Below are positions 1 to 8,252 of a DNA stretch of 64,000 bases, piece after piece. The translations under genes were made by a program, and so were the position numbers. Under the pieces are notes generated by a model that was given only the letters and a program-made list of their open reading frames with translations, had not been told where the DNA came from and searched no databases. The DNA is taken from contig JAVEYB010000002.1 in assembly GCA_034003725.1 (NCBI GenBank), positions 391,392-455,391 of the forward strand. The letters are read 5' to 3'. Each line of letters opens with the position of its first letter. Position 1 is the first letter of the stretch. The stretch comes from Candidatus Zixiibacteriota bacterium. Its GTDB lineage: Bacteria; Zixibacteria; MSB-5A5; GN15; FEB-12.

Positions 1-1123
1 CGAGCCACGGTCCATCGGTCGGCACCACGACAGCCCGAGCACCACCGCCCTTGTGGACCTTGATCCGCACCGACTTCGGCGCCAGTTTTTTCAGGTGTTT
101 CTCGAGCTTGTTGCAGACATCCGCCGGATCCTGCCCCGGCACCAGGCGCATGGTTATTTTGCACGAGGCGTGCGACGCGATAATCGTCTTTGCGCCTTCG
201 CCCTGGTAGCCGCCTTTAATCCCGTTTACGTCGAGGGTCGGTCTATCCCATGCCCGCTCGTAGGTCGTAAAGCCCTTCTCGCCGTGCAGGGCCGTGATAT
301 CCAGTTCCTTCATGAAGGTCCTCTCCCGATTCGGGAGTTTTTTGTACTGCGCCTTGAGCCATTTCGACACGGGCTTGACGCCGGCATAGAAGCCCGGGAC
401 CGTCACGCGCCCGTTTTTGTCGTGCAACTGCGCGACTATCTGACAGAGGATGTTGATCGGATTGGCAATGGTGCCGCCGTACGTTCCGGAATGCACGTCG
501 CGATTCGGTCCATACACGTAGAGCTCGGCCGCCGCGATCCCCCGAAGGCCAAACGTCACCGCGGGGAGGTCTTTCGAGAACTGCGAGGTGTCGGAAACGA
601 CGACGATGTCCGCCCCGAGCTTGCTTTTCTCTTTTCGAATAAACGCCGGGAGGTTGACCGAATGACTCTCTTCTTCACCCTCGATCAGCATTTTCACATT
701 CACCGGCAAAGTCCCGGTGGTCTTGAGAATGGCTTCGAGTCCCTTGATGTGCGTAAAGGTTTGCCCTTTGTCATCGGATGCGCCCCGGGCGCAAATCGCG
801 CCGCCGCGAATTTGCGGTTTGAAGGCAGAGGTTTTCCATAGCTCGAGCGGCTCGGGCGGCTGGACGTCGTAGTGGCCGTAGTACATCACGGTCGGCAGGT
901 CTTTGCCCGCTTTGTACTCGGCGTACACCAACGGATGTCCCTTGGTCTTTACCAGCCGGGTGGTGAACCCGATACCTTTCAGATGCCCGGTCAGCCACTG
1001 TGCACAGTCGACCAGGTCCTTCTTGTGTTCAGATTTGGCGGAAACCGACGGAAACGAGAGAAATTCAAACAGCTCAGCCATCCTCTTTTTCTCTGTTTTC
1101 TTGAGATACTCAACGGGCGTCAT
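1..1123 (-). CDS. M20-family metallopeptidase (dipeptidase/carboxypeptidase), C-terminus beyond window edge
   Basis: Zinc-dependent exopeptidase of the M20/carnosinase-like group, predicted to cleave dipeptides or N-acyl amino acids in the cytoplasm. The first 374 codons are present and run off the left edge without a stop. The metal-site motif GHYDVQP lies at residues 83-89 (His84 ligand, Asp86 catalytic helper). A GASDDKG motif near 114-120 supplies the bridging Asp, and EGEEES supplies the catalytic Glu. A dimerisation-domain stretch with GLRG and HSGTYGG follows. The ATG at 1121-1123 is preceded by AAGGAG at normal spacing. No signal peptide is visible. The gene has its own promoter-like sequence in the gap after the ferritin-like gene. 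Family assignment is firm; the substrate is not known. Confidence 0.9.
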   Translation of the reverse strand, partial: MTPVEYLKKTEKKRMAELFEFLSFPSVSAKSEHKKDLVDCAQWLTGHLKGIGFTTRLVKTKGHPLVYAEYKAGKDLPTVMYYGHYDVQPPEPLELWKTSAFKPQIRGGAICARGASDDKGQTFTHIKGLEAILKTTGTLPVNVKMLIEGEEESHSVNLPAFIRKEKSKLGADIVVVSDTSQFSKDLPAVTFGLRGIAAAELYVYGPNRDVHSGTYGGTIANPINILCQIVAQLHDKNGRVTVPGFYAGVKPVSKWLKAQYKKLPNRERTFMKELDITALHGEKGFTTYERAWDRPTLDVNGIKGGYQGEGAKTIIASHASCKITMRLVPGQDPADVCNKLEKHLKKLAPKSVRIKVHKGGGARAVVVPTDGPWL

Positions 1124-1172
1124 GGCGCGATCTCCTTATCAGAATCAAAAACACCATCGTTACTACTGGTGG

Positions 1173-1201
1173 AATATAGACGTGGAGATCGCCCGTGTAA
1201 A
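1173..1201 (-). promoter_or_regulatory. Predicted sigma70-type promoter for the M20 peptidase
   Basis: On the minus strand TTTACA (1196-1201) and TATATT (1173-1178) are separated by 17 bases, about 50 bases upstream of the peptidase start. This is a sequence match only. Confidence 0.5.
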
Positions 1202-1265
1202 GTCAAGAGCACAGGGATTTGTTGCAGTAGTGGGCCGGAGTGGATGGATCGGCTGAGGGAACGAT

Positions 1266-1784
1266 CTAACCGTCCTGCTTGCGAAACCAGCCGGCCGGGT
1301 CTTTGACGAACCGAATACAGGACTCGAGCAGTTCGGCGTGACGTTCTTCTTCGCGAATGAGCCAGCGGTAGAACTCCCGTATCGCCGGTTTGTCCGCGTT
1401 CTCCGCCTGCTCGGCGTAAAACGCCTCGGCCCCGTTTTCGAACTGCAAAGCCGTCTGGTATGCTTCGAGATCCGATGCGTCCGGTGACAGTGACGCTCTC
1501 AGGCGGTCAAGCTGCTGCCGGAGCGATTCAAATCGTTCGTCGGTGGCTGCATCATCAACTACCGGCGGTACGGCGTCGGCGGAGTCAACGAGGGACTGAT
1601 AAAACTGCTCGATATGCTCGATGTGCTTGTCTTCCTCAGACGCCAGAAACTGAAAGGTCCGGCGAGGGAGCTGCCCCTCACATCGCATGGCAGCCTCGGA
1701 GAAGAACTGCTTCCCTTCGTGTTCGAGCCGCAGCGCGATGCGCAGCGGCTCCAGAATTCCGCTGTCAGATGGCTCTTTGCTCAT
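1266..1784 (-). CDS. Ferritin-like / rubrerythrin-type diiron protein
   Basis: 172-residue protein with two internally similar helical-pair segments, each carrying the diiron ligand pattern of the rubrerythrin/ferritin-like fold: an early Glu (LEHEGKQFF; FENGAEAFY) and later EExxHxE signatures (SEEDKHIEHI; REEERHAELL). Proteins of this type store or oxidise iron or act in peroxide protection. The C-terminal rubredoxin Cys4 domain of true rubrerythrin is absent, so the electron-transfer partner would be separate. It sits 39 bases downstream of the ABC-2 permease gene on the same strand and may be its third operon member. Fold and metal-binding class are well supported; the exact reaction is not. 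Confidence 0.82.
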   Translation of the reverse strand: MSKEPSDSGILEPLRIALRLEHEGKQFFSEAAMRCEGQLPRRTFQFLASEEDKHIEHIEQFYQSLVDSADAVPPVVDDAATDERFESLRQQLDRLRASLSPDASDLEAYQTALQFENGAEAFYAEQAENADKPAIREFYRWLIREEERHAELLESCIRFVKDPAGWFRKQDG

Positions 1785-1823
1785 CGAATTGAGTACCCTT
1801 CCCGAATGTCGTTTTTCCTTCGA

Positions 1824-2621
1824 CTAATAATCCTTGCGGCGGAATGCCCATACCGACAGCCCGTACATCGCAACGGCAAACAACAGCGAACTCCACAACG
1901 GCAGCCAGTCCGGGACCGGCCTGCCTACCGCCAGGGCCACAAAGAGATCGCCGTTCTCGGAGTGTTTGGGCAGTATGTAATAGCAGATGTCGAGCGCTAT
2001 CTCGACGAACTTGTTGTCCACCAGGCGAACGAGGTATTCCCTCAGGTGCAGACCGTACTGCGCGAGCCAGAGCGCAAAGGTGGTCGTGACTGCCAGCGCA
2101 AAGGAGCCCGAAACAGTTCCCACGAATCCCGTAATGGACAGCCATACGAACAGGGCTATCAGCGCCTCCAAAACGATGAAAAAGACTCGCGCCTGAAAAA
2201 TGCCGTACAGCGCGGCAATGAGCCCCATGACCAGCACGCCGGCGACCGCGACGAGTCCGCCGTACACCGACCAGACACTAAACAGCTTTCCGAGCAACAG
2301 GCGGCTTCGAGAGATCGGCTTGGACATGTAGAACTCCGCCCTGCCCCGGCTTAACATGCTCGGGATCAGGCCGGCGGTGCCGAGCACGGAGAAAAACACG
2401 AGAATGCTCAGGAATCCCGACGTCCACCCGACCAGAATCTGGTTTGCCATGGTGCCAAACGCCTGCTGCACCTCGGGCGGCGCCTCCTGCATTCGCATCT
2501 GCTCGACCCAGCCTTTCAGGCCGACGATCGCCAGGACGGCCAGGCCGGTCACGATGATGAACAGCCAGAAGAGCTTTCGTTCCTTCATCTCGACAATCGT
2601 ATCGCGGATCATACCGTTCAT
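1824..2621 (-). CDS. ABC-2 type transporter permease
   Basis: 265-residue integral membrane protein with about six hydrophobic segments: one near residues 15-35, the rest from about 65 to 250. The pattern is typical of ABC-2 permeases: a first helix after a short cytoplasmic start, a loop with FYMSKPISRSRLLLGK, then paired helices. It overlaps the upstream ATPase gene by four bases (ATGA), the usual arrangement of a coupled ABC transporter. It would form the membrane channel of an exporter in the inner membrane. The cargo cannot be told from sequence. Confidence 0.85.
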   Translation of the reverse strand: MNGMIRDTIVEMKERKLFWLFIIVTGLAVLAIVGLKGWVEQMRMQEAPPEVQQAFGTMANQILVGWTSGFLSILVFFSVLGTAGLIPSMLSRGRAEFYMSKPISRSRLLLGKLFSVWSVYGGLVAVAGVLVMGLIAALYGIFQARVFFIVLEALIALFVWLSITGFVGTVSGSFALAVTTTFALWLAQYGLHLREYLVRLVDNKFVEIALDICYYILPKHSENGDLFVALAVGRPVPDWLPLWSSLLFAVAMYGLSVWAFRRKDY

Positions 2622-3574
2622 TGCGCCCCTCCTCCCGACTGCACGCCGCCGGGCGTGGCCTGATCCTGCACCAGCTCGATAAACGACTGTTCCAGCGACA
2701 GCCGCACGGGCTTGATCGCGTAGATATTGATACGGCGCTGTCGAAGCATGTCGATGATGTGCGTGATTCCCTCGCGACTTTTCACTTCTACCCGCATGCC
2801 GGTGGCCGTTACCGCGATCTGCTTGCCGATCTCCTCGGGGATGTCCAGGAACCGGTCACCGATATCCGCTTCGATTTCATACTCGAGCTGACGACTGGTC
2901 AGGCTGCTGACCGAATCGATCCGTCGGACCCGGCCCCGGGAGAGGATGGCGACGCGATCGGCAACCGATTCCACTTCCGAGAGCATATGGGAATTCAGCA
3001 GCACCGATTTACCCTGTTCGCGCACCCGCTGGAGCACCTGGCGGATTTCTATCTTGCCGACCGGGTCAACACCGTCGGTAGGTTCATCCAGACACACCAG
3101 ATCGGGGTCGTTGATCAGGGCTTGCGCCAGGCCGATCCGTTGAGCCATCCCTTTCGAGTACTTTCGGATTTTCGTGTCGGCCCACTTGTCCATGCCGACC
3201 AGCTTGAGCAACTCGTCGGCACGTCTGGCAATGTCCGATTGCGCCATACCGCACATCCGTCCGGCGAGCTGCATCAGTCCCATGCCCGTCAAATGGCTCG
3301 GGAAACGGTGGTTTTCCGGCAGGTAACCGATCTTCTCTCGGGATTCGGCGTTCGACGGCGGCAACCCCATAATCAGAACCTCTCCCGAGGTCTGCCGGGT
3401 AATGCCGAGCAGCACTTTCATGAGGGTGGTTTTTCCGGCGCCGTTTGGACCCAGCAATCCGAAAATCTCGCCCTGGTCAATCGACAGACTCACCTCGTTC
3501 AAGGCGGTGATATTGCCTCGGCGAAGACCGGTATGGTAGATCTTGACAACGTTGTCAAGGCTGACAATATTCAT
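2618..3574 (-). CDS. ABC transporter ATP-binding protein (ABC-2 exporter type)
   Basis: 318-residue ATPase. Walker A GPNGAGKTT lies near residue 41, the signature motif appears as YSKGMAQRIG near 141, Walker B is LVCLDEPTDGVDP near 160, and the switch His is in LNSHMLSEVE. An extra roughly 90-residue C-terminal domain follows, as in CcmA/NatA/DrrA-like exporter ATPases. Its product partners with the permease whose start codon overlaps its stop. A ferritin-like gene follows in the same direction. Substrate unknown. Confidence 0.9.
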   Translation of the reverse strand: MNIVSLDNVVKIYHTGLRRGNITALNEVSLSIDQGEIFGLLGPNGAGKTTLMKVLLGITRQTSGEVLIMGLPPSNAESREKIGYLPENHRFPSHLTGMGLMQLAGRMCGMAQSDIARRADELLKLVGMDKWADTKIRKYSKGMAQRIGLAQALINDPDLVCLDEPTDGVDPVGKIEIRQVLQRVREQGKSVLLNSHMLSEVESVADRVAILSRGRVRRIDSVSSLTSRQLEYEIEADIGDRFLDIPEEIGKQIAVTATGMRVEVKSREGITHIIDMLRQRRINIYAIKPVRLSLEQSFIELVQDQATPGGVQSGGGAQ

Positions 3575-3752
3575 GTGGTTTCGTGTACCCCTGTAGTCCC
3601 TTTTCGGCGTCCCGAACCAGATTGCTTAATTAAGAGCCGCCGGCGTATGGACACAAGCAAAAAGACCGTCGGCCCGGTTGACTAATCGCTGCGGAGATAA
3701 TAAGTTATAAATTCCTGGAACATAATCCGAACTATCGGTTATATTAGAAAAG

Positions 3753-4475
3753 ATGAAACCCCTGTTCTATCTGCTGGTGAGTCTGGTCGCCGCAGTCTCC
3801 GCCGTAATGGCTGAGCCTGCACTGGAAGTGAGTTTCGAGGAGTACGATTTCGGAACGGTTATCGGCCGGGCGACCGTGTACCACGATTTCTGGTTCAAAT
3901 CGGTAGGAACCGATACGGTGCGAATTGACGACATCAAGATGGGATGTGATTGCGCCATGCTGCCCCTGTCCACAAGCAAGCTGGCCCCGGGGGACAGCAT
4001 GGCGATGCGGTTCACGTGGACAACCGAACGGGCGCAGGGGCTCGACCGGCGCTTTCCACGGATTTTCACCAACGTCTCCCCCGATCCCTACCGTCTGCGT
4101 TATTATGCGATGTGCGTGACCGAGCCCGACTCGGCGACCCCTGTATCGATTAAGCCGTATCGATTCGAATTCGCACAAATCGCCGGAGTGAAGCGAGACT
4201 CCCTCACTTTCACCATAACGAACAAAAGCGACCTCGGGTATGCTATCCACCTGGTGAGCCCGGCGACCGAACACCTCGAAGTGACCTTCCCCGATACGCT
4301 CGCACCGAATGCGTCGGTGACGGGCCATGTTCGGGTTTCGCCGGCGTCGGTCGATCAGAATTTCGAGGAGACGCTCACGTTCCAGTTCGACAGCAGGGGC
4401 GTTGATCCCGCGCGCTTTTCGATCCCGGTCCGTCAGCGCCTGCTGGGCTCTGCGGGAGCATCAAGTTCACGGTAG
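3753..4475 (+). CDS. Exported DUF1573-type protein, Cys form (CxC)
   Basis: 240-residue protein with a signal peptide (hydrophobic residues 4-20, cleavage likely after AVMA). The N-terminal half follows the DUF1573 / Ig-like pattern: YDFGTV, then HDFWFKSVG, then the family Cys motif written here as GCDCAML (Cys65 and Cys67), then LAPGDSMAMRFTW. The C-terminal half is a second beta-sandwich-like module shared with the next gene and with the protein at the right end of the window. The family is common in FCB bacteria but has no established biochemical role. The 66-base gap to the next gene, a paralogue, suggests one transcript. The start is chosen for the signal peptide; the ribosome site is weak (AGAAAAG). 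Confidence 0.8.
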   Translation: MKPLFYLLVSLVAAVSAVMAEPALEVSFEEYDFGTVIGRATVYHDFWFKSVGTDTVRIDDIKMGCDCAMLPLSTSKLAPGDSMAMRFTWTTERAQGLDRRFPRIFTNVSPDPYRLRYYAMCVTEPDSATPVSIKPYRFEFAQIAGVKRDSLTFTITNKSDLGYAIHLVSPATEHLEVTFPDTLAPNASVTGHVRVSPASVDQNFEETLTFQFDSRGVDPARFSIPVRQRLLGSAGASSSR

Positions 4476-4541
4476 CAACGAAGTGACGATATAAAACAGG
4501 TAAACGAAACAGCACCCAATACAAGGGAGACTGCGAGCCCT

Positions 4542-5294
4542 ATGCGGATACTTCTCGCGATCACAGGAGCGTTACTGCTGCTTTTTGCAGCCGGGTCGCT
4601 GACGGCAGCGCCTCGTCTCGAGATACCCGAAAACACGTTCAATTTCGGGTATGTGCCGCAGAACGCCACGATCAGCCACGACTTCTGGTTGTATTCGACC
4701 GGCGATGATACGCTGCGGATTCTCAGAATAGTCCCCGGCTGAGGGTGCACCAAGGCGCCACTTGAAAGAGAGGCACTTGCTGTCGGTGACAGCACTCGGT
4801 TAGAGATTATTTTCGACACGAAGCGGTATCGCAGCCGGATGGAAAAGGCCCCTCGCATTCAGACGAATGAAGGGCCGCCGGACAAGACCGTGCGGATTAT
4901 TTCCACGATCATCGACCGTCCGGATTCCACCTACCCGGTCATCGTGAAGCCGTATAAGCTCGATCTGTCGCAGTTCGGTGAGACCGTGCGGGACGAAGTG
5001 AAGTTTACGATCAGCAATGTCTCGGAAGAAGATCTGCAGGTTTCGCTGATCGCTGCGAAGAAGGACTATTTCACGGTCAACCTGCCCAAGGTCGTCAAGG
5101 CCGGGCAGACGGCCGAAGGAACGCTCCGGCTGACGGAGCAGGGAGCGAAGATCTCGTTCGAGAAGTCGTTGACGTTCCAGGTCTCGGATATGGCCGGTTC
5201 GCGCTTTACGGTCCCGGTGAAACGCACCATGCGGACCCCCGGTCTGCAGGCCACGCCGGCAAAAGGCTACGGAGATCAGGGGCAGGGACACTGA
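4542..5294 (+). CDS. Candidate selenoprotein: exported DUF1573-type protein with in-frame UGA at codon 67
   Basis: The reading frame runs from ATG 4542 to TGA 5292-5294, 250 residues if the internal TGA at 4740-4742 is decoded. Seen: signal peptide (residues 1-22), then FNFGYV, SHDFWLYSTG, and PG-UGA-GCTK, where DUF1573 proteins normally carry CGCT. Beyond the UGA the same frame continues with AVGDSTRLEIIFDTKRY and a complete second domain whose sequence matches the neighbouring paralogue and the protein at the right edge. In that neighbour the aligned position is Cys65 of a Cys-Asp-Cys motif, so this protein would have Sec-Gly-Cys. The simplest reading is selenocysteine insertion. Alternatives are a Cys-to-stop mutation (TGC or TGT to TGA), a sequencing error, or two separate products. 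AAGGGAGA lies upstream of the start. Confidence 0.72.
4740..4742 (+). other. In-frame UGA, proposed selenocysteine codon
   Basis: UGA codon 67 of the DUF1573-type gene, followed directly by GGG TGC ACC (Gly-Cys-Thr). It takes the place of the first Cys of the family CGCT motif. Both flanks are coding in the same frame. Confidence 0.68.
4744..4777 (+). other. Possible bacterial SECIS-like hairpin
   Basis: Just 3' of the UGA, CAAG (4751-4754) can pair with CTTG (4761-4764) around the loop GCGCCA. An outer helix can form between GGTGC (4744-4748) and GCACT (4773-4777). A G opens the apical loop, which starts 12 bases after the UGA, compatible in outline with bacterial SECIS elements. The pairing is short and was found by eye only. 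Confidence 0.3.
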
Positions 5295-5316
5295 CCGTCG
5301 AGATGGATTGATTTCG

Positions 5317-5347
5317 GGCCGCCTGTGCAGCACGGGCGGCCTTTTTT
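5317..5347 (+). terminator. Rho-independent terminator after the DUF1573 pair
   Basis: GGCCGCC (5317-5323) pairs with GGCGGCC (5335-5341), with an inner GTGC/GCAC pairing, followed by six T. It lies 22 bases after the stop codon. Confidence 0.85.
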
Positions 5348-5361
5348 ATTCTGATTCGAGA

Positions 5362-6801
5362 TCAGATGTCGTGGTTGATCTCGATAAACGCGCCTTCTTT
5401 CAGGCGGCTGTCCCAGATCTGGTTGAAGATCTCACCGTCGGCGTTGGAATGGACGAGCTCGAAATCACTGTAACCGTGCTGGTCTTCGAACACAAACGCG
5501 AGCCCTTCCCGGATATTGCGGTAGAACCAGACCAGGTAGGGGTAGCCGACCACCGGCGCAAAGCGGGAGACAGTCTCGCTGGGCTCGCCGTAGCGGATGT
5601 AGATACGGCCGCGGTCGGACAACCATCCGTTGTCACGCATCTCATTGGTGGAGAACCGATCATTGGCGTAGTGGAAGCGCCGGATCAACTCCAGTCGAGC
5701 CTCGTTTGCGGTCGTGGCCGGTGTTTCGTCGCGGTCGCGCCAATACTGGCGAAGATAGTTCTCTTTGCCGCTGTCGCTGAGAGACTCGAGCGTCAGGCGC
5801 TGGTCCGGCGTCAGCTCGTATTTCACTAGGTTGAGCTTTTGCGACAGGGAGAGGCTGTCGTACGGATCGGGTGACGACGCTCTCGACGCGATTATTGTGG
5901 CAACTTCGGAGGTCGACATGATTCGGAACGGCAGCGTGAGTGTATCGGCTCGCTGTGAGGCCGGATCGGTCGCGGCCAGCTCAAGTGAATAGAACCCTGT
6001 CCGCCAGCCAGTGATATCGAATGATTGGGCCACGACCGCGGTCGGCCCGGGCTTTGATCGGGAAATAGTGCCCAGTTCGCGGACGGCGACGCCGGAGCTG
6101 TCCAGTACGCGAAATTGCACCCGATAGCGGTCCTGCGGCGCGTCGGCCATCGTCAGGTTGTATAACTCCGCGTAAACAAACAGGGCGGTATCTCGCGCAT
6201 CGACCAACCCGACCGGGTTGGTCAACACTTCAAGGCCGTTTTTCAACATCCGTCGATTGACGCCGGGCAGGGTCGTATCGGCGGGCCGAATGCGGTACGC
6301 CAGCCTGCCGCCTCCGAGCGCCAGTGCGGCGGGGGCCGGTTCCACAACCACGCGATCGTAAAAGACGGAATTCGACCGTTTACTGACGGCATCTATCACC
6401 GTGAGGCGGGCCGTATAGACACCCGGTTTAACCGGGAGGCTTAGTTCGTTCATCAGCTTGATGTCGCCGTTCACGGTATCGTCGGGATTGGCAACCCTGA
6501 CAGAGAAGTATGTGTTGGTGGAATCGATGTCGAATCCGTCGAGGTTGATCAGGTTCACCTGCGCGAATATCCGCGCATACCAGTCGGGGGATGTGCTGTC
6601 CGGTCGGTAAAACTGAAACTCGCTCCGATTCAAGGTGAAGGGAAACTCGACAAGAGCCACGGTGTCGAAGGCGGGATTGTTACTCACGGCCAGCCCGGCC
6701 TGGATAGACAACTCCCCCCGCCCCGCCGCGGACGAAACGGCCCCGCAGTAAAGCACTCCAAGAGCCATTATCAGATTCCACGTGCTGTAACGACTGCGCA
6801 T
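5362..6801 (-). CDS. Exported GWxTD-domain protein (second of pair)
   Basis: 479-residue exported protein. The start at 6801 (MRSRYSTW...) is chosen because TGAGGTG precedes it and a signal peptide follows; the open frame extends further upstream but into the previous gene. Beta-rich N-terminal region, then a C-terminal GWxTD domain: ANDRFSTNEMRDNGWLSDRGRIYIRYGEP, ending near the C-terminus with YLVWFYR and FVFEDQHGYSDFELVHS. The family motif appears as GWLSD. GWxTD proteins occur in FCB and acidobacterial genomes, and their function is not established. Its start lies 7 bases after the stop of a related lipoprotein gene, so the two are almost certainly co-expressed. Confidence 0.85.
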   Translation of the reverse strand: MRSRYSTWNLIMALGVLYCGAVSSAAGRGELSIQAGLAVSNNPAFDTVALVEFPFTLNRSEFQFYRPDSTSPDWYARIFAQVNLINLDGFDIDSTNTYFSVRVANPDDTVNGDIKLMNELSLPVKPGVYTARLTVIDAVSKRSNSVFYDRVVVEPAPAALALGGGRLAYRIRPADTTLPGVNRRMLKNGLEVLTNPVGLVDARDTALFVYAELYNLTMADAPQDRYRVQFRVLDSSGVAVRELGTISRSKPGPTAVVAQSFDITGWRTGFYSLELAATDPASQRADTLTLPFRIMSTSEVATIIASRASSPDPYDSLSLSQKLNLVKYELTPDQRLTLESLSDSGKENYLRQYWRDRDETPATTANEARLELIRRFHYANDRFSTNEMRDNGWLSDRGRIYIRYGEPSETVSRFAPVVGYPYLVWFYRNIREGLAFVFEDQHGYSDFELVHSNADGEIFNQIWDSRLKEGAFIEINHDI

Positions 6802-6808
6802 ACGCACC

Positions 6809-8155
6809 TCAGAACTCCGGGCGGAAGCCCAGACCATCATACGGAAAGACCAGACGGTAATCTCCGTCGAAGTTTTCATCGATAAACGTGAAACGCCGGT
6901 AGAGCGCTTCTACGCGATAATAGTGCCAGATCTGGTACGGCGGGTAATTGGGCGACATCGGCACGTCGTCGATCTGGTCCGGTTCGCCGCGCTGAATATA
7001 GATCCGGCCGCGGTCTGTCCGCCATCCCTCCCGACGCATCGCCTCGAAATGTCGGTTGGCATAGGCGACCCGGCGATTGAACTCGCGCTGCCACTCATTC
7101 TCCAGCGTGCCCGGCGTGGGGTCGTTTTTGGCCCAGAATTCGTCATATGCCTTTTGCCGCTCGTCGGGAGTCGTTGCCGATTTTATGGCGTCAAGCTCGC
7201 CGCCGGAGGTGATCAGTTCAAGCTGCTGAATGGCCGTCTTGGCGTCGTGTTGTATCAGGGTCCCTTCATCCCAGTGGACGTAGAACTCGGCCCGCGTGTC
7301 ATCGAGGTACTTGTCCCTCCGCCCGAGGAGTTTTATCTCCAGCGCATAGGGACCGGGCTTGAACTGGGCAAGAGAGATTTCGCGCAACTGCCGCTTCACC
7401 GGCGCATCGAGTTCTGCGGTCAAGGTGTCGCGGTACACCATGTCGTCCAGCCGATCGTGACGGATTCTCGTCTCCACGACGACTTTGTCCCACTCGTCGG
7501 TCCCCTTGTAGATCTCCAGGTAATAGAGCAGCTTGTCATCGGTGTCACTGCCGTAATCACGGGAGACGGACGGCACGACGCGAAGGTTGGTACCGCGATC
7601 GAACAGATTCTCATCATCATTCTGCGCCGTTACCGAGTGCGCGAACAGCACGTTGGAAAGTCGGGGCGCCGCATAGTCGTATTGACGGAGTTTCACCTCG
7701 AACTGCGCCCGGCTCTCGCCGTCGCCGTTTGGATCCGAGAGGTAGCAACTCACCCGGTAGGTGCCCGGAAGAAGATCGAAACTGGTGAGGCTGGTCCGGA
7801 AGTCAATCAACGAACGCGTTTTCTGTTCATTCGGAACGGAAATAGTCCGCTCCCGCTGCCACCGGCCGACCTGCACCCGGTTTTCGTTCTCTACGGTGAT
7901 CAGCAGGCGGTAGTCCGCAACGTACCGTCCTTCCGTTTCTTTGTAGCTGAACCCGAAATTGTAGATTTTATAATAGACTTCGAGACGGATGCTGTCGCTT
8001 GACGGGGATCGGAAGGTGGAGTGGTCAACCTCCATCACCAGATTGCCCTTTTTCTGGCTCACCTGCGGCGCGATTGATTCCTGCGCCGGCATCTTGCAGC
8101 CGCCGGACAATCCCGCCGCGAACAGCGCAAGTACTGTAATGACAACGTGTTTCAT
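6809..8155 (-). CDS. GWxTD-domain lipoprotein (first of pair)
   Basis: 448-residue protein starting at ATG 8155 (MKHVVITVLAL). The N-terminus is a lipoprotein signal: hydrophobic segment, then LSGGC with Cys20 as the likely lipidated residue. The middle is beta-rich. The C-terminal domain carries the GWxTD signature as EGWRTDRGRIYIQRGEP, then YQIWHYYR and FTFIDENFDGDYRLV. It is probably anchored in the envelope and works with the GWxTD protein encoded directly downstream, with which it shares overall layout but only moderate sequence similarity. A promoter-like sequence lies about 40 bases upstream. The longer open frame (to 8347) is not used because it crosses that promoter and lacks a signal peptide. 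Confidence 0.85.
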   Translation of the reverse strand: MKHVVITVLALFAAGLSGGCKMPAQESIAPQVSQKKGNLVMEVDHSTFRSPSSDSIRLEVYYKIYNFGFSYKETEGRYVADYRLLITVENENRVQVGRWQRERTISVPNEQKTRSLIDFRTSLTSFDLLPGTYRVSCYLSDPNGDGESRAQFEVKLRQYDYAAPRLSNVLFAHSVTAQNDDENLFDRGTNLRVVPSVSRDYGSDTDDKLLYYLEIYKGTDEWDKVVVETRIRHDRLDDMVYRDTLTAELDAPVKRQLREISLAQFKPGPYALEIKLLGRRDKYLDDTRAEFYVHWDEGTLIQHDAKTAIQQLELITSGGELDAIKSATTPDERQKAYDEFWAKNDPTPGTLENEWQREFNRRVAYANRHFEAMRREGWRTDRGRIYIQRGEPDQIDDVPMSPNYPPYQIWHYYRVEALYRRFTFIDENFDGDYRLVFPYDGLGFRPEF

Positions 8156-8194
8156 CGCATTCTTTGTAACGGCCCGACCGCAGAGCCGGTTCCA

Positions 8195-8222
8195 ATAATA
8201 GACGACGTATAGCCGGGGACAA
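8195..8222 (-). promoter_or_regulatory. Predicted promoter for the GWxTD pair
   Basis: On the minus strand TTGTCC (8217-8222) and TATTAT (8195-8200) have a 16-base spacer. It sits between the end of the efflux operon and the lipoprotein start. Confidence 0.5.
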
Positions 8223-8252
8223 TATAAAAGAAAATGGCGGTTCGTGAGGGCG

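Noticed and set aside
3678-3706. TTGACT followed by TAAGTT as promoter of the first DUF1573 gene
   Set aside because: The -10 match is poor and several alternative AT-rich boxes exist in the 178-base gap; no choice could be supported.
4740-4742. Plain pseudogene explanation for the UGA
   Set aside because: Not excluded, but ranked below Sec because there is no other frame damage, the downstream module is well kept, and the stop sits exactly on the motif Cys.
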